Shown: positions 9,107 to 18,424, numbered from the stretch's first letter. The stretch is 64,000 nucleotides of DNA from Salinicoccus sesuvii (GCF_042648145.1 NZ_JBHRWV010000001.1:372001-436000), one strand, 5' to 3'. A program made the numbers and translations. The notes: a model not told the origin generated them from the sequence alone.

Positions 9107-9141
9107 ATACGGCCCCCATCAATAATTGATGGGGGCCGTAT
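9107..9141. terminator. strong inverted repeat between convergent genes
   Basis: A 16-bp perfect stem (ATACGGCCCCCATCAA / TTGATGGGGGCCGTAT) with a three-base loop lies between convergent genes. The flanking T runs are poor on both strands (TTAAAATT on +), so termination efficiency is uncertain. Confidence 0.65.
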
Positions 9142-9156
9142 TAAAATTATACTGGA

Positions 9157-10089
9157 TCAAGGAACCATATTGCCTGCTGCTTTGTAGATATGATACCACT
9201 CTTCCCGTGTAAGTTCGATCTCTGCTGCCTGAGCGATGTTCTGAAGTCTTTTTGTATCGGTTGTACCGATAATGGTCTGCATATTGGCAGGATGTCTAAG
9301 TATCCAGGCAACAACGACGGCATTCTTCGTCACATCATGCGACCGGCCGATGTTTTCGAGTACCGCATTAAGAACGTCGAATTTCGGATCATCCATGATG
9401 ATGCCTTCGAAGTAGCCGTAATGGAAAGGCGACCATGCCTGCAACGTTACGTTGTTCATACGGGATTGTTCGAGCAGTCCGCCATCTTTATCTGCAGCGC
9501 CGTCAAAAGGTGTGTTGGCCTGAATACCGCTATTGATCATGTGAGAAGCAGCGGGTCCAAACTGTACCTGATTGGTAATGAGCTTATGGTCCGTATACTT
9601 CTGGATAAAATCAAATTGGGTCGCATTGAAGTTGCTAAGGCCGAAATGTCTGACCTTTCCAGTAGCATGGAGCTGGTCGAACGCCTCTGAAATCTCTTCA
9701 GGATCCATCAGTGCATCCGGTCGATGCAGCATGAGCAGATCTAAATATTCTGTCTCGAGTCTCTTTAGTATATTATCAACAGAACCGATGATATGTGTCT
9801 TTGATAAATCATAGTACTGAATGTCTTTTGTGGCCCCTTGACGGATACCGCACTTGCTTTGAATCAGAATATCTTCGCGATTCACTTCAGTAGCGAGCAA
9901 TCTGCCGAATTTCCGCTCACATTCTCCACTTCCATAGATGTCTGCATGGTCGAAAAGATTGATGCCACAGTCGATTGCCGTGCCGATATGTCTGGCCAAT
10001 GCCCCCGTTTCCAATTCTGAAATGCGCATACAGCCGAGTACTATCCTCGAAGCTTCAAGTTCCGAACCTCCAAGCTTGATTCTATCCAT
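9157..10089 (-). CDS. aldo/keto reductase, YdhF type
   Basis: 310-residue NADPH-dependent oxidoreductase of the TIM-barrel AKR superfamily. The catalytic Asp-Tyr region is seen in FDHADIYGSGE, and the phosphate-binding GTTDTKRL motif near the C terminus. SNFNATQFDF and LGCMRISE match the YdhF-like group of general carbonyl reductases. The ATG at 10089 is preferred: the GTG nine bases upstream lies inside the Shine-Dalgarno GAGGTGATT. It converges with the Gfo/Idh gene across a strong hairpin. Confidence 0.9.
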   Translation of the reverse strand: MDRIKLGGSELEASRIVLGCMRISELETGALARHIGTAIDCGINLFDHADIYGSGECERKFGRLLATEVNREDILIQSKCGIRQGATKDIQYYDLSKTHIIGSVDNILKRLETEYLDLLMLHRPDALMDPEEISEAFDQLHATGKVRHFGLSNFNATQFDFIQKYTDHKLITNQVQFGPAASHMINSGIQANTPFDGAADKDGGLLEQSRMNNVTLQAWSPFHYGYFEGIIMDDPKFDVLNAVLENIGRSHDVTKNAVVVAWILRHPANMQTIIGTTDTKRLQNIAQAAEIELTREEWYHIYKAAGNMVP

Positions 10090-10180
10090 ATTAATCACCT
10101 CATTTTCATTCTACCACATGCTTAAATATAGATCTGAATGCTAAGTATGTATAGGTTTGATTAAGATACTGTAAAGTACA

Positions 10181-10209
10181 TTGACTTGAAGATGCTATTT
10201 CAATATTTT
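10181..10209 (+). promoter_or_regulatory. candidate phn promoter
   Basis: TTGACT (10181-10186), 17-bp spacer, TATTTT (10204-10209), 60 bp before the phnD start. No convincing Pho-box direct repeat was recognised. Confidence 0.35.
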
Positions 10210-10269
10210 GGATAGGAGAGGGCTTTTTCCACTCATAAAATACATATATCTACTCGGGAGGTAGAGGAA

Positions 10270-11256
10270 ATGAACATCGTATTTAAACGATTCCTTCTAA
10301 TGCTATCAATCATCGTAGTTGCTGCAGTTGTTGTAGCATGCGGGAACGATAGCTCAGAAGAAGCAACCACTGAAGAAGGAGACGCCTCGGAGAATACTGA
10401 AGAAAATGCAGAGAGCAATGAAGCGGATGCATCAAGTTCTGAAGGCGAAGAAGTCGAATCGCTGTCAATGGGATTCATTCCTTCAAGTGACGCAGGGAAT
10501 ATCGCAACAACAGCAGAACCGCTTGAAGAATTTTTGAGCGAGGCGCTTGGGATAGAAGTCAATGCAGAAGTAATGGTCGACTACAGCGGTTTGATTGAAG
10601 CGATGAGAACTCAGCAAGTTGATATCGGCTTCCTTGCGCCTTTTAGTTTCGTACAAGCTGAGGATAGAGCAAACGTTGAAGTCATTCTGAAATCCATCAG
10701 AAATGGTTCTGAATCATATACTGCTCAGTATATCGTTAATGCTGATTCAGATATCGAGAGCATCGACGATCTAATAGCTGAGGAAGGTCTCGTCTGGGCA
10801 TATCCAGATACGCTGTCTACATCGGGCTATCTTTTCCCTGCTGCACAAATGAAAGAAATGGGAATTGAAAACTTGGAGAGCCACTTCCAACAGCTTTCAG
10901 TTGGCGGACACGATAATGCGGTGACACAGGTTTATGACGGTCAGGCAGATTTCGCAACAACGTTCGATGACGCGCGAGCTACTGTAGAAGAAGAACTTCC
11001 AGATGTTATGGATCAGGTCAAGGTTATTGGCAATACAGATGAGATTCCAAACGATACAATTTCCGTTCGTTCGGAATTACCTGAAGATATGAAGCAACAG
11101 ATTACAGATGCATTTATGAGTTTGAATGATAACGAAGAAATGCTTGAAGTCATGTACGAAATCTACGAATGGGATGGACTCGCTGAAGCCTCATCCGAAG
11201 ATTACGATATCGTCCGTGATGTTTATGCAGAATTCGAAGAAGAACTCAGCGAATAG
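10270..11256 (+). CDS. phnD: phosphonate/phosphite ABC transporter substrate-binding lipoprotein
   Basis: 328 residues with a lipoprotein signal peptide (lipid-attachment Cys24 in VVVACG), an acidic Ser/Glu-rich tether to about residue 60, and a PhnD-type periplasmic-binding fold. DYSGLIEAMRTQQVDIGFLAPF is characteristic of the family (this stretch lies near residues 105-126). It would capture phosphonate, phosphite or a similar anion outside the cell for PhnCEE. No C-P lyase, phosphonatase or ptxD gene is nearby, so the substrate is open. GGGAGG precedes the ATG. Confidence 0.9.
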   Translation: MNIVFKRFLLMLSIIVVAAVVVACGNDSSEEATTEEGDASENTEENAESNEADASSSEGEEVESLSMGFIPSSDAGNIATTAEPLEEFLSEALGIEVNAEVMVDYSGLIEAMRTQQVDIGFLAPFSFVQAEDRANVEVILKSIRNGSESYTAQYIVNADSDIESIDDLIAEEGLVWAYPDTLSTSGYLFPAAQMKEMGIENLESHFQQLSVGGHDNAVTQVYDGQADFATTFDDARATVEEELPDVMDQVKVIGNTDEIPNDTISVRSELPEDMKQQITDAFMSLNDNEEMLEVMYEIYEWDGLAEASSEDYDIVRDVYAEFEEELSE

Positions 11257-11273
11257 GCGGTCATACTTGCTAG

Positions 11274-11306
11274 AGGGGTGGGAGACTTGCTTCCCATCCC
11301 TTTTTT
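11274..11306 (+). terminator. hairpin plus T run between phnD and phnC
   Basis: GGGTGGGA pairs with TCCCATCC (one G-T) and is followed by six T. It lies inside an apparent operon, so it probably attenuates transcription, leaving binding-protein mRNA in excess over the transporter mRNA. Confidence 0.65.
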
Positions 11307-11340
11307 ACATATTACAAACAAACCCAGGATGGTGGACCTA

Positions 11341-12144
11341 TTGATAGAATTTAAAAATGTTTCGTTGGTATATCCAAACGGACATGAAGGATTAAAAAAC
11401 ATAGATCTGACAATCAATAGAGGAGAATTTGTTGTTATTGTCGGTATGTCAGGTGCCGGCAAGTCTACTCTTATCAGAAGTATCAACCGCATGGTAACAC
11501 CGACGAGCGGTGAGTTGATTGTAGATAATGAGGATATCCTTAAATTGAAAGAACGCAACTTGAGAAAGTTAAGAACCAATGTAGGAATGATTTTTCAAAG
11601 CTATAATATCGTCAAGCGTATCAGTGTCCTCCGAAATGTGTTGGCCGGCAGGCTTGGGCACACTGGAACTTTAAGAAGCCTTTTAGGAATGTTTCCACAA
11701 AGTGACCTGAAACTGGCGATGAGCAACCTTGAGCGCGTCGGCATCGAAGAAAAAGCTTATATCAGGGCGAGCAATCTAAGTGGGGGACAGCAGCAACGTG
11801 TAAGTATTGCGCGTGCGTTAACCCAACAACCGAAAGTGATACTGGCTGATGAGCCAGTGGCAAGTCTAGATCCTCCCACATCTCATAAGGTCATGAAAGA
11901 TTTGAAACGTGTCAGTAAGGAAGATGGATTGACGACCATTGTCAATCTGCACTTCATCGACATGGCAATGGAATATGCAGACCGCATTATAGGATTGCGC
12001 AATGGTGAACTGGTTTTTGATGGCCCGATTGAAGAAGTGACGGAGCTGACGTTCGAAGAAATATATGGTCGTCCGATTAAAGAAGACGACCTTATCGGAA
12101 ACGAGGAAAAGATGGATGAAGAAACCCAGCCTGAACAGATCTGA
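11341..12144 (+). CDS. phnC: phosphonate-type ABC transporter ATP-binding protein
   Basis: ATPase subunit with Walker A GMSGAGKST (residues 35-43), signature LSGGQQQR and Walker B VILADEP. PhnC-type features include the FQSYNIVKRISVLRNV region and the NLHFIDMA switch. It powers import by the two PhnE permeases. Start is uncertain: TTG at 11341 follows GGTGG at good spacing and gives the family's usual N terminus; the in-frame ATG at 11329 (four codons earlier) has only a weak ribosome site. The gene overlaps the next by 29 bp. Confidence 0.88.
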   Translation: MIEFKNVSLVYPNGHEGLKNIDLTINRGEFVVIVGMSGAGKSTLIRSINRMVTPTSGELIVDNEDILKLKERNLRKLRTNVGMIFQSYNIVKRISVLRNVLAGRLGHTGTLRSLLGMFPQSDLKLAMSNLERVGIEEKAYIRASNLSGGQQQRVSIARALTQQPKVILADEPVASLDPPTSHKVMKDLKRVSKEDGLTTIVNLHFIDMAMEYADRIIGLRNGELVFDGPIEEVTELTFEEIYGRPIKEDDLIGNEEKMDEETQPEQI

Positions 12145-12925
12145 TCGTATTGTATTGACACCAATGCGTTTCAAACTTTTCATCCTTGGTGTCCTCCTCA
12201 TAATTACTCTGTTGTATATTGGTGCGGTCTACCAAACAAAAGCTTTCCCGAATCGTGTCGTTGAAGGATTGCCGATAATTTTCTTCTTTGTAATGGACGA
12301 CCTTTGGCCACCGAGCTGGAAGTACTTGAGAAGTGTTGTACAGCCTCTACTTGAAACATGGAATATTGCGCTTTTCGGCACTACGTTCGGCGCAATACTT
12401 GCCTTACCCATCAGTTTCTTAGCAGCATCGAATATTAATACAAACAGATTTTTCTATCGTATTGTTAGAGTCTTCTTTAATATTCTGCGTACTGTACCGG
12501 AGATCATTCTAGCTGTATTATTTGTCGCACTAGTTGGTATTGGTGATATATCAGGCATTCTGGCACTTACTGTACTAACGATCGGCATTGTCGGCAAGTT
12601 GTTGAGCGAATCAGTCGAATCAGTCGATGTCGGTCCACTTGAAGCCATCCGGGCATCTGGAGGGAATACGCTACAGGTCATACGATATGGGGTTATGCCG
12701 CAAATCTTACCCCAGTACGCGTCCTACACCCTTTATTGTCTTGAAATCAATGTTAAGGCATCTGTCGTGCTTGGTTTTGTAGGGGCTGGCGGGATTGGTA
12801 TTATTCTTAGACAGCAACTTAGTTTGTTCACATATGAAAATGTGGCGGCGATTATATTTACGCTATTCGTTGTGATATCTATTATTGACTTCATCAGCAA
12901 CAGGCTAAGGGAGCGTCTTGAATAA
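12116..12925 (+). CDS. phnE: phosphonate-type ABC transporter permease, first copy
   Basis: 269 residues with about six membrane helices and the BPD permease EAA-like loop (EAIRASGGNTLQVIRYGVMPQILP). A second PhnE follows, so the channel is probably a heterodimer. ATG at 12116 is chosen because GAGG lies nine bases upstream; the earlier in-frame start would lie deep inside phnC. Confidence 0.88.
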   Translation: MKKPSLNRSDRIVLTPMRFKLFILGVLLIITLLYIGAVYQTKAFPNRVVEGLPIIFFFVMDDLWPPSWKYLRSVVQPLLETWNIALFGTTFGAILALPISFLAASNINTNRFFYRIVRVFFNILRTVPEIILAVLFVALVGIGDISGILALTVLTIGIVGKLLSESVESVDVGPLEAIRASGGNTLQVIRYGVMPQILPQYASYTLYCLEINVKASVVLGFVGAGGIGIILRQQLSLFTYENVAAIIFTLFVVISIIDFISNRLRERLE

Positions 12926-13728
12926 TGAATGAGAACCAGAAACTGAAAGTCAACGGAACATTTAGTCGCAAAAAACGTATGTACATATATGCGATATTAT
13001 TCATACTCGCAGGCATTTATCTCAGTGCGGTGCTATCGACGCCTTTTCAGGTGAATGGTTCCTCAGTATCGGTATTTGAAAATTTACGTCGTTTGTTCAT
13101 CGAACCCATCATCAACATAAGTAATTATGGAAAATATGCCGAATACACTGTTTATATGTTTGAAACCATCGCCATCGCATATGCTGGTGTCCTCGTTGCA
13201 ACCTTGCTTGCTGTTCCGATCGGGTTCTTAGCGGCACGAAATGTAGGAGGTAGGTTTTCTTATTTGGGCAAGGCCATTCTGAACGCCATAAGGGCCATAC
13301 CAGAACTTATCTTTGCAATCATCTTTGTCGCTGCAGTCGGTATTGGTCCCTATGCAGGTGTCCTTGCTATCAGTATCAATTCCATCGGTATGCTCGGCAA
13401 GCTCTATGCTGAAGTCATTGAATCGATGGACACTGAAAACGTCGATGCTATCAAAGCAAGTGGTGGTAATAGTGTCCAATCCATGTGGTATGGCATATTC
13501 CCACAAGTGATGCCTGAGTTCATGTCTTACGCATTGTACCGCTTTGAAATCGATGTACGTGCTTCCACAGTGCTTGGTATCGTTGGTGCAGGGGGAATTG
13601 GCGCACCACTCATACTTGCCACCTATCAGAGGAGTTGGGAAGAAGTGGGCATGATACTTCTCGTAGTCATCGTATTTGTTAGCCTGATTGATGTGTTGTC
13701 CGGAACTATAAGAAGGCGCCTAGTCTAG
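12925..13728 (+). CDS. phnE: phosphonate-type ABC transporter permease, second copy
   Basis: 267 residues, paralogous to the preceding permease with the same EAA-type loop (DAIKASGGNSVQSMWYG). Its ATG shares one base with the upstream TAA stop, indicating translational coupling. Together with PhnD and PhnC it forms a complete importer. No clear terminator follows, although a weak GTC/GAC hairpin is present. Confidence 0.88.
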   Translation: MNENQKLKVNGTFSRKKRMYIYAILFILAGIYLSAVLSTPFQVNGSSVSVFENLRRLFIEPIINISNYGKYAEYTVYMFETIAIAYAGVLVATLLAVPIGFLAARNVGGRFSYLGKAILNAIRAIPELIFAIIFVAAVGIGPYAGVLAISINSIGMLGKLYAEVIESMDTENVDAIKASGGNSVQSMWYGIFPQVMPEFMSYALYRFEIDVRASTVLGIVGAGGIGAPLILATYQRSWEEVGMILLVVIVFVSLIDVLSGTIRRRLV

Positions 13729-13831
13729 CTCCCCAGTCTTCATAGCCCAGAGGACTTTCCGTTTTTAGAATAGAACATCAAAACCTTGGGTAAATGAATG
13801 GTAAATACATTAAATTTATAGGGGGCTTATA

Positions 13832-14683
13832 ATGAGTAAAATGGAATATGGCAGTGACTATAAGAATATACCGACCTATTCGACTGAAAGTGGAAATGTG
13901 AGAGAGGTACTGCCGGACCTTTGCACTTATACGAACAAAATTGTCAATCTGCATTTGGTGGGACACCCTGAAAGTTCCAATTTTGTACTGATTGATGCTG
14001 GTTTAACAGAGTCTTCGGATGCCATCATTAAAGTGGTGGAGGAGCGTTTTGGACAAGGATCGCGACCGCAAGCCATAATTCTGACGCACGGACATTTCGA
14101 TCATGTGGGTTCGATTATCGAATTAATCGAGCATTGGGATGTGCCGGTATATGCTCATAAACTGGAACTACCCTATCTAACGGGAAGAACCCCTTATCCG
14201 GATCCTGATCCGACTGTAGAAGGGGGGATGATGGCTAAGATGTCATCAATCTATCCGAAGGAACCGATTGATCTAGCAGAAAATGTACACTCGCTACCAG
14301 CAGATGGAACAGTTCCCTATTTGCCTGAATTTGAATGGATCCACACACCTGGCCACTCCGAAGGACACGTCTCTTTCTATCGTGCATCTGATCGAACATT
14401 GATTGTGGGCGATGCCTTCGTTACTGTAAAGCAGGATTCATTGTATAAGACGATGCTGCAGAAGCAAGAGATTCACGGTCCACCGGTTTATTTTACAAAT
14501 GACTGGGAAGCTGCAAAGGCGTCTGTCGAAAAACTAGCATCTATCGAACCTGAAACGGCGGTGTTCGGTCATGGTAAAGCCCTACAAGGGGTAGAACTAC
14601 GTGAGGGTCTGAACAAGCTTGTCGAAAACTTCGATGAAGTTGCTAAACCGTCCCACGGTAAATACGTAGATGAAGAAAAATAG
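13832..14683 (+). CDS. metallo-beta-lactamase-fold hydrolase
   Basis: 283 residues with the metal-binding motif HGHFDH (His86, His88, Asp90, His91), a second His in HTPGHSEGH, Asp in VGDAF and a terminal His in FGHG. This is the glyoxalase-II-like branch of the fold (YqgX/YobT-like). The substrate cannot be inferred. It follows the phn operon on the same strand after 100 bp, with its own GGGGG ribosome site. Confidence 0.88.
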   Translation: MSKMEYGSDYKNIPTYSTESGNVREVLPDLCTYTNKIVNLHLVGHPESSNFVLIDAGLTESSDAIIKVVEERFGQGSRPQAIILTHGHFDHVGSIIELIEHWDVPVYAHKLELPYLTGRTPYPDPDPTVEGGMMAKMSSIYPKEPIDLAENVHSLPADGTVPYLPEFEWIHTPGHSEGHVSFYRASDRTLIVGDAFVTVKQDSLYKTMLQKQEIHGPPVYFTNDWEAAKASVEKLASIEPETAVFGHGKALQGVELREGLNKLVENFDEVAKPSHGKYVDEEK

Positions 14684-14692
14684 AATATGAGT

Positions 14693-14720
14693 TTCAAGGC
14701 GTGCCGATTTAATTTATAAT
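14693..14720 (+). promoter_or_regulatory. candidate promoter of the metallophosphoesterase gene
   Basis: TTCAAG (14693-14698), 16-bp spacer, TATAAT (14715-14720), 26 bp before the start codon. Confidence 0.4.
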
Positions 14721-14746
14721 GGAAAGAAAAAAATCGAGGTAGTAAT

Positions 14747-15598
14747 ATGAAGTTTTCACATATCGCATTAGGTTTTTCCATTGCTTTGGCTCGCTTTCTC
14801 TACAAGCAGGACAAGGATATCACTACGACTTACCATACGCATGAATCCTTGCGGGTCCCTGAAGCTTTTGATGGCTATAAGATCATTCAGATTTCCGATT
14901 TTCATAATGCTTGGTTTGGTTTTCGATCAAGCAAGCTGATTCGTGAAATAAGGAAGATTGATGGCGATGTCATCTTTGTGACAGGCGATGTCATCGATCG
15001 CCGTACTCCAAACTTCAAGCGGTCTATGGGGTTGATATCACAACTTGTCGACATTCTGCCAACCTATTATGTAACAGGCAACCATGAAGCTCACTATAGG
15101 GGATTTGACAGACTCGAGCGGGCGATAGATGCCTCTGGTATGAAGAATATCAGTAGGAGCAACGAACGTCTGAATGCCGGGAATGACCATATTAGACTGG
15201 TCGGTATGGAAGATTTGTGGTTCTATGGAACGGATGGGGATCATCAGGTAGTGGATGATTTCAAAGAGGATCTTGAGCATCGCCTTGAGAACAGGCCTGA
15301 TCGTTTTACCATTGTACTGTCTCACCGCCCAGAGTTATTTGATGTATACACAAGCTTTCCAATCGATATTGTCTTCACCGGTCATGCACATGGTGGACAG
15401 ATTCGTCTGCCAGTCGTCAAAGGGCTTTATGCGCCGCACCAAGGTGTACTTCCCAAATATACTGAAGGTGTTCATAAAGAAAATGATACCAGTATGGTTG
15501 TCAGCCGTGGTCTCGGCAATAGCCGTTTCCCATTTCGCGTCTTCAATCGTCCAGAGATCATCGTCATGGAACTCAAGCGTCAGCAGGGCGTACAGTAG
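14747..15598 (+). CDS. metallophosphoesterase, YkuE/YaeI type
   Basis: 283 residues. An N-terminal hydrophobic segment (about residues 4-20) suggests membrane association. The calcineurin-like metal motifs run in order: QISDFH, TGDVIDRR, GNHEAH, LSHRPE and GHAHGGQIRLP. B. subtilis YkuE-like enzymes are membrane-linked phosphodiesterases; a lipid or wall-related phosphoester is a possible substrate. Preceded by GAGGTAG. Confidence 0.88.
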   Translation: MKFSHIALGFSIALARFLYKQDKDITTTYHTHESLRVPEAFDGYKIIQISDFHNAWFGFRSSKLIREIRKIDGDVIFVTGDVIDRRTPNFKRSMGLISQLVDILPTYYVTGNHEAHYRGFDRLERAIDASGMKNISRSNERLNAGNDHIRLVGMEDLWFYGTDGDHQVVDDFKEDLEHRLENRPDRFTIVLSHRPELFDVYTSFPIDIVFTGHAHGGQIRLPVVKGLYAPHQGVLPKYTEGVHKENDTSMVVSRGLGNSRFPFRVFNRPEIIVMELKRQQGVQ

Positions 15599-15652
15599 CG
15601 GAGGACCTGCCTAAGCTAAAACTGCGAATAAAAAGATTGAGAATACAATGCT

Positions 15653-15689
15653 AAAACCAGCTTGTCGGAGGATTTGACGAGCTGGTTTT
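15653..15689 (+). terminator. terminator after the metallophosphoesterase gene
   Basis: AAAACCAGCT.GTC pairs with GAC.AGCTGGTTTT (one mismatch); the T run is within the 3' arm. Confidence 0.75.
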
Positions 15690-15721
15690 GTTCGGTATAT
15701 CTAACTATATATTAAATAAAG

Positions 15722-15757
15722 CTCGTATCGGTCATCTTGTCCGATACGAGTTTTATT
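15722..15757 (-). terminator. terminator after the racemase operon
   Basis: CTCGTATCGG / CCGATACGAG ten-bp stem with a nine-base loop. A-rich sequence on the + strand to the left gives the T run for the leftward operon; T-rich sequence to the right makes it usable both ways. Confidence 0.8.
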
Positions 15758-15764
15758 TTTAAAA

Positions 15765-16904
15765 TTAATTGTAGAAAATCATGTCTGGAGTATTTGCTTC
15801 TGTAATGACATCAGTTTTCTTCAAGTACTGATTCATTTTGTGGAAATCGACATCTGCACCGATACCGTATGAAGTATTAACATCTACAATACCATCTTCC
15901 GCAACGACTTCCGGAGTGATGATATCCTCATACCAATATCTGTTGGATGATGCAGTATCACCGGGCAATGTAAAGTTGCTGAGAGTCGTAATGGCAATGT
16001 TATGAAGGCGGCCGACGCCCGCTTCTAGCATGCCACCGCACCATAAAGGAATGTCATGCTTTTCGGCGAGATCATGGATCTTTATAGATTGTGTAAGACC
16101 GCCTACACGCCCAACTTTCACATTGATAATTCTGCAACTGCCCAGTTCAATGGCGCCGAGAGCAGACTCGTAGGAATCAATACTTTCATCAAGACATACG
16201 GGCGTACTAATCTCCTTCTGCAACTTGGCGTGATCAATAAGGTCGCCAGCAGCGAGCGGCTGCTCGATCATCATCAAATCGAAGGCATCGAGTGCCTTCA
16301 GTGTTTCGATATCATCCAATGTGTAGGCGGAATTGGCATCTGCCATGAGTGGAATGTCGCCGAAACGTTCTCTAATCTTACGGATCATATCGATATCGCG
16401 ACCAGGCTTAATTTTCACTTTGATACGTTTATAGCCTTCGTCGACTTTCTCCTGAACTCTTTCGAGCAACAGTTCGTCAGTGTCTTCAAGACCAAGTGAG
16501 ATGCCGACCTCCACTTGTCGCTTTTTCCCACCGATGGCTTCTGATAGTGACATACCTTTCTGTTTGGCATGGAGATCCCAGACAGCACCTTCGATGGCGG
16601 CTTTTGCCATGTTGTTTCTTTTAAAAGGTTTGAACAGTTCCCAAACTTCATCAGGATGCTCTATTTCGTTTTGCACTACGAGTGGTGCAAAATACTTTTT
16701 CATCGCAATGATGGATGCATCCATGAACTCCTCGGAGTACAGAGGGTCTTCTCCAGATACACATTCTCCGAAACCGGATAGACCACTATCGTCAATGGCT
16801 TCAACGATTGTTATAAAACGGTCCTGTTGGGTACCGAAGCTTGTGGTGAAAGGTGTCTTCATCTTCATCAAAAGCTGGTGCAGTCTGATTTCTGTAATCT
16901 TCAT
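15765..16904 (-). CDS. enolase-superfamily N-acylamino-acid racemase / o-succinylbenzoate synthase-like enzyme
   Basis: 379 residues. Superfamily residues are in place: KxK acid/base (RIKVKIKPG), metal ligands in DANSAY, IEQPL and CLDES, and the second catalytic Lys in VKVGRVGG. TPFTTSFGTQQDR and WCGGMLEAGVGR match the NSAR/OSBS family. OSBS makes o-succinylbenzoate for menaquinone; NSAR interconverts N-succinyl D- and L-amino acids. No men genes are adjacent; instead a carrier and an M20 amidohydrolase surround it, which favours the racemase role. It lies 13 bp downstream of the carrier gene. Confidence 0.85.
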   Translation of the reverse strand: MKITEIRLHQLLMKMKTPFTTSFGTQQDRFITIVEAIDDSGLSGFGECVSGEDPLYSEEFMDASIIAMKKYFAPLVVQNEIEHPDEVWELFKPFKRNNMAKAAIEGAVWDLHAKQKGMSLSEAIGGKKRQVEVGISLGLEDTDELLLERVQEKVDEGYKRIKVKIKPGRDIDMIRKIRERFGDIPLMADANSAYTLDDIETLKALDAFDLMMIEQPLAAGDLIDHAKLQKEISTPVCLDESIDSYESALGAIELGSCRIINVKVGRVGGLTQSIKIHDLAEKHDIPLWCGGMLEAGVGRLHNIAITTLSNFTLPGDTASSNRYWYEDIITPEVVAEDGIVDVNTSYGIGADVDFHKMNQYLKKTDVITEANTPDMIFYN

Positions 16905-16917
16905 TCAATTTTTCCTC

Positions 16918-18357
16918 CTATACTGGTCCCCAGTTGATGGCTACAAGGACAATTATATAGATAATACCGAGGACATACCATATAAGTACAAGCGGCAAGG
17001 CGAATTTGACCCATTTAGTATATGGTACGCCAGCAATAGCAAGGTTTGCCATCAGAACACCGGAAAGTGGCGTAATGATATTGGTGAAACCATCACCCAT
17101 TGTGTAAGCCTGTACGGCGACCTGACGCGGGAAGTCCATAATATCCGCTAGTGGTGCCATGATTGGCATGACAATCGCTGCCTGACCGCTCCCTGAAGTG
17201 ACGATTAAATTGAAAAGTCCGTTAGCGAGAAACATTATGATGGCGCCACTTGTACTCGAGAACGGCTCCATGATGATGGCCATAAAATTAACGACACTAT
17301 CCAAGACCAATCCTTGTTCTAGAATGACGACAATCGAACGTGCCATTCCGATAATAAGCGCACCATAAAGGACTGCGTTGGCGCCCTCGATGAAGGTTGA
17401 AATCATGTCATTCACGTGGATTCTACCTATAATTGCTGTAGCAACCATGATAACTAGGAAGACGGCAGACATTTCACCAAGACTCCAGTCCGCTATGAAT
17501 ACACCAGTTACATAGGCACCAATGCCGCCTGCCAACGCAAGTAGCACGAGAATGTGTTTCAACTTCATATCTTGCTGACCGAGTGTCTGTCCTTCTGTTG
17601 GGACTTTCGGGAAAGGATTATCTTTTAGTATGCTACGGCTTGGGTCTTTCTTGATACGATTTGCGTACCAGATGACATAAATCATGGTTACAATCAATGC
17701 GATGATGTACATCACCGTACGTTCCGGCGCTCCTGAGAAGGTCGGTATCTCAGCAATTTCTTGTGCGAAACCGATAGTCAACGGATCAAGTACAGCCACA
17801 CCAAAGCCGACATAGGCACCGAGATAGATGATGGATATTCCAATGATAGCATCCATTTTCATCGACCGGGCCAGGATAATACCGAGCGGTATGAAAGCGA
17901 TGACCGCGTTGACGACGATTCCGAGCGTACCGAATATGGAGAATACGACCATTACAAGGGCGATGAGCAGCCATTCCTTATTTTGTGTTATGCGGATGAT
18001 CTTTGTAACCAATGCGTCAATAGCACCGGTTCTTTCGATGACAGCGAACGTGCCGCCAATGATAAGTACTAGGAATATGAGATTCGAAGTACTGATCAAT
18101 CCTTCGACAATGGCACTGAAGATATCGAGAAAGCCAGCTGGATTGGAGTCGATGATACTGAATGTACCAGGTATAATTACATCTATACCCTCGGCAGATT
18201 CCTCGGTTTCGAAAGTACCCGCTGGGATTATGTATGTTGCGATGGCTGCAAGAACAAGGAAGAAGAAAAGAATTGCGTAAGCATCAGGCATGCGAAAGCC
18301 TTTCTTTTTCTTGGGTTCAATACCGTTTTCTTCAGTTGATTCATTTTTCTCTGTCAT
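16918..18357 (-). CDS. YfcC-family (C4-dicarboxylate carrier-like) transporter
   Basis: 479 residues, about twelve membrane helices after a charged 20-residue N terminus (KKKKGFRMPDAY). It carries the family's IIPAGTFE and TSGSGQAAIVMPIMAPL motifs. YfcC proteins are related to DcuC and ArcD-type carriers; substrates are mostly unproven. It is transcribed first in an operon with the racemase, and lies head to head with an M20 amidohydrolase, so an N-acyl amino acid or dipeptide is a reasonable guess. GGAGGT precedes the ATG. Confidence 0.85.
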   Translation of the reverse strand: MTEKNESTEENGIEPKKKKGFRMPDAYAILFFFLVLAAIATYIIPAGTFETEESAEGIDVIIPGTFSIIDSNPAGFLDIFSAIVEGLISTSNLIFLVLIIGGTFAVIERTGAIDALVTKIIRITQNKEWLLIALVMVVFSIFGTLGIVVNAVIAFIPLGIILARSMKMDAIIGISIIYLGAYVGFGVAVLDPLTIGFAQEIAEIPTFSGAPERTVMYIIALIVTMIYVIWYANRIKKDPSRSILKDNPFPKVPTEGQTLGQQDMKLKHILVLLALAGGIGAYVTGVFIADWSLGEMSAVFLVIMVATAIIGRIHVNDMISTFIEGANAVLYGALIIGMARSIVVILEQGLVLDSVVNFMAIIMEPFSSTSGAIIMFLANGLFNLIVTSGSGQAAIVMPIMAPLADIMDFPRQVAVQAYTMGDGFTNIITPLSGVLMANLAIAGVPYTKWVKFALPLVLIWYVLGIIYIIVLVAINWGPV

Positions 18358-18395
18358 AGAATACCTCCAGTTTGAATTTTCTTTTAATTAGATAT

Positions 18396-18424
18396 AGTAT
18401 AGTAGAGAGTGAATGAATATTCAA
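18396..18424 (-). promoter_or_regulatory. promoter of the carrier-racemase operon
   Basis: On the minus strand TTGAAT (18424-18419), a 17-bp spacer and TATACT (18401-18396). The palindrome TGAATATTCA (18414-18423) overlaps the -35 and lies between the two divergent genes, so it could serve both. Confidence 0.55.

Noticed and set aside
9107..9141. Mobile-element end or REP-like repeat
   Set aside because: A single hairpin between convergent genes with no second copy seen; terminator is the simpler reading.
10141..10269. Pho box before phnD
   Set aside because: No pair of TTAACA-like repeats at 11-bp spacing could be found by eye.
16056..17151. Plus-strand open frames across the racemase gene and its carrier
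   Set aside because: Antisense shadows; the minus-strand products carry complete enolase and transporter motifs.
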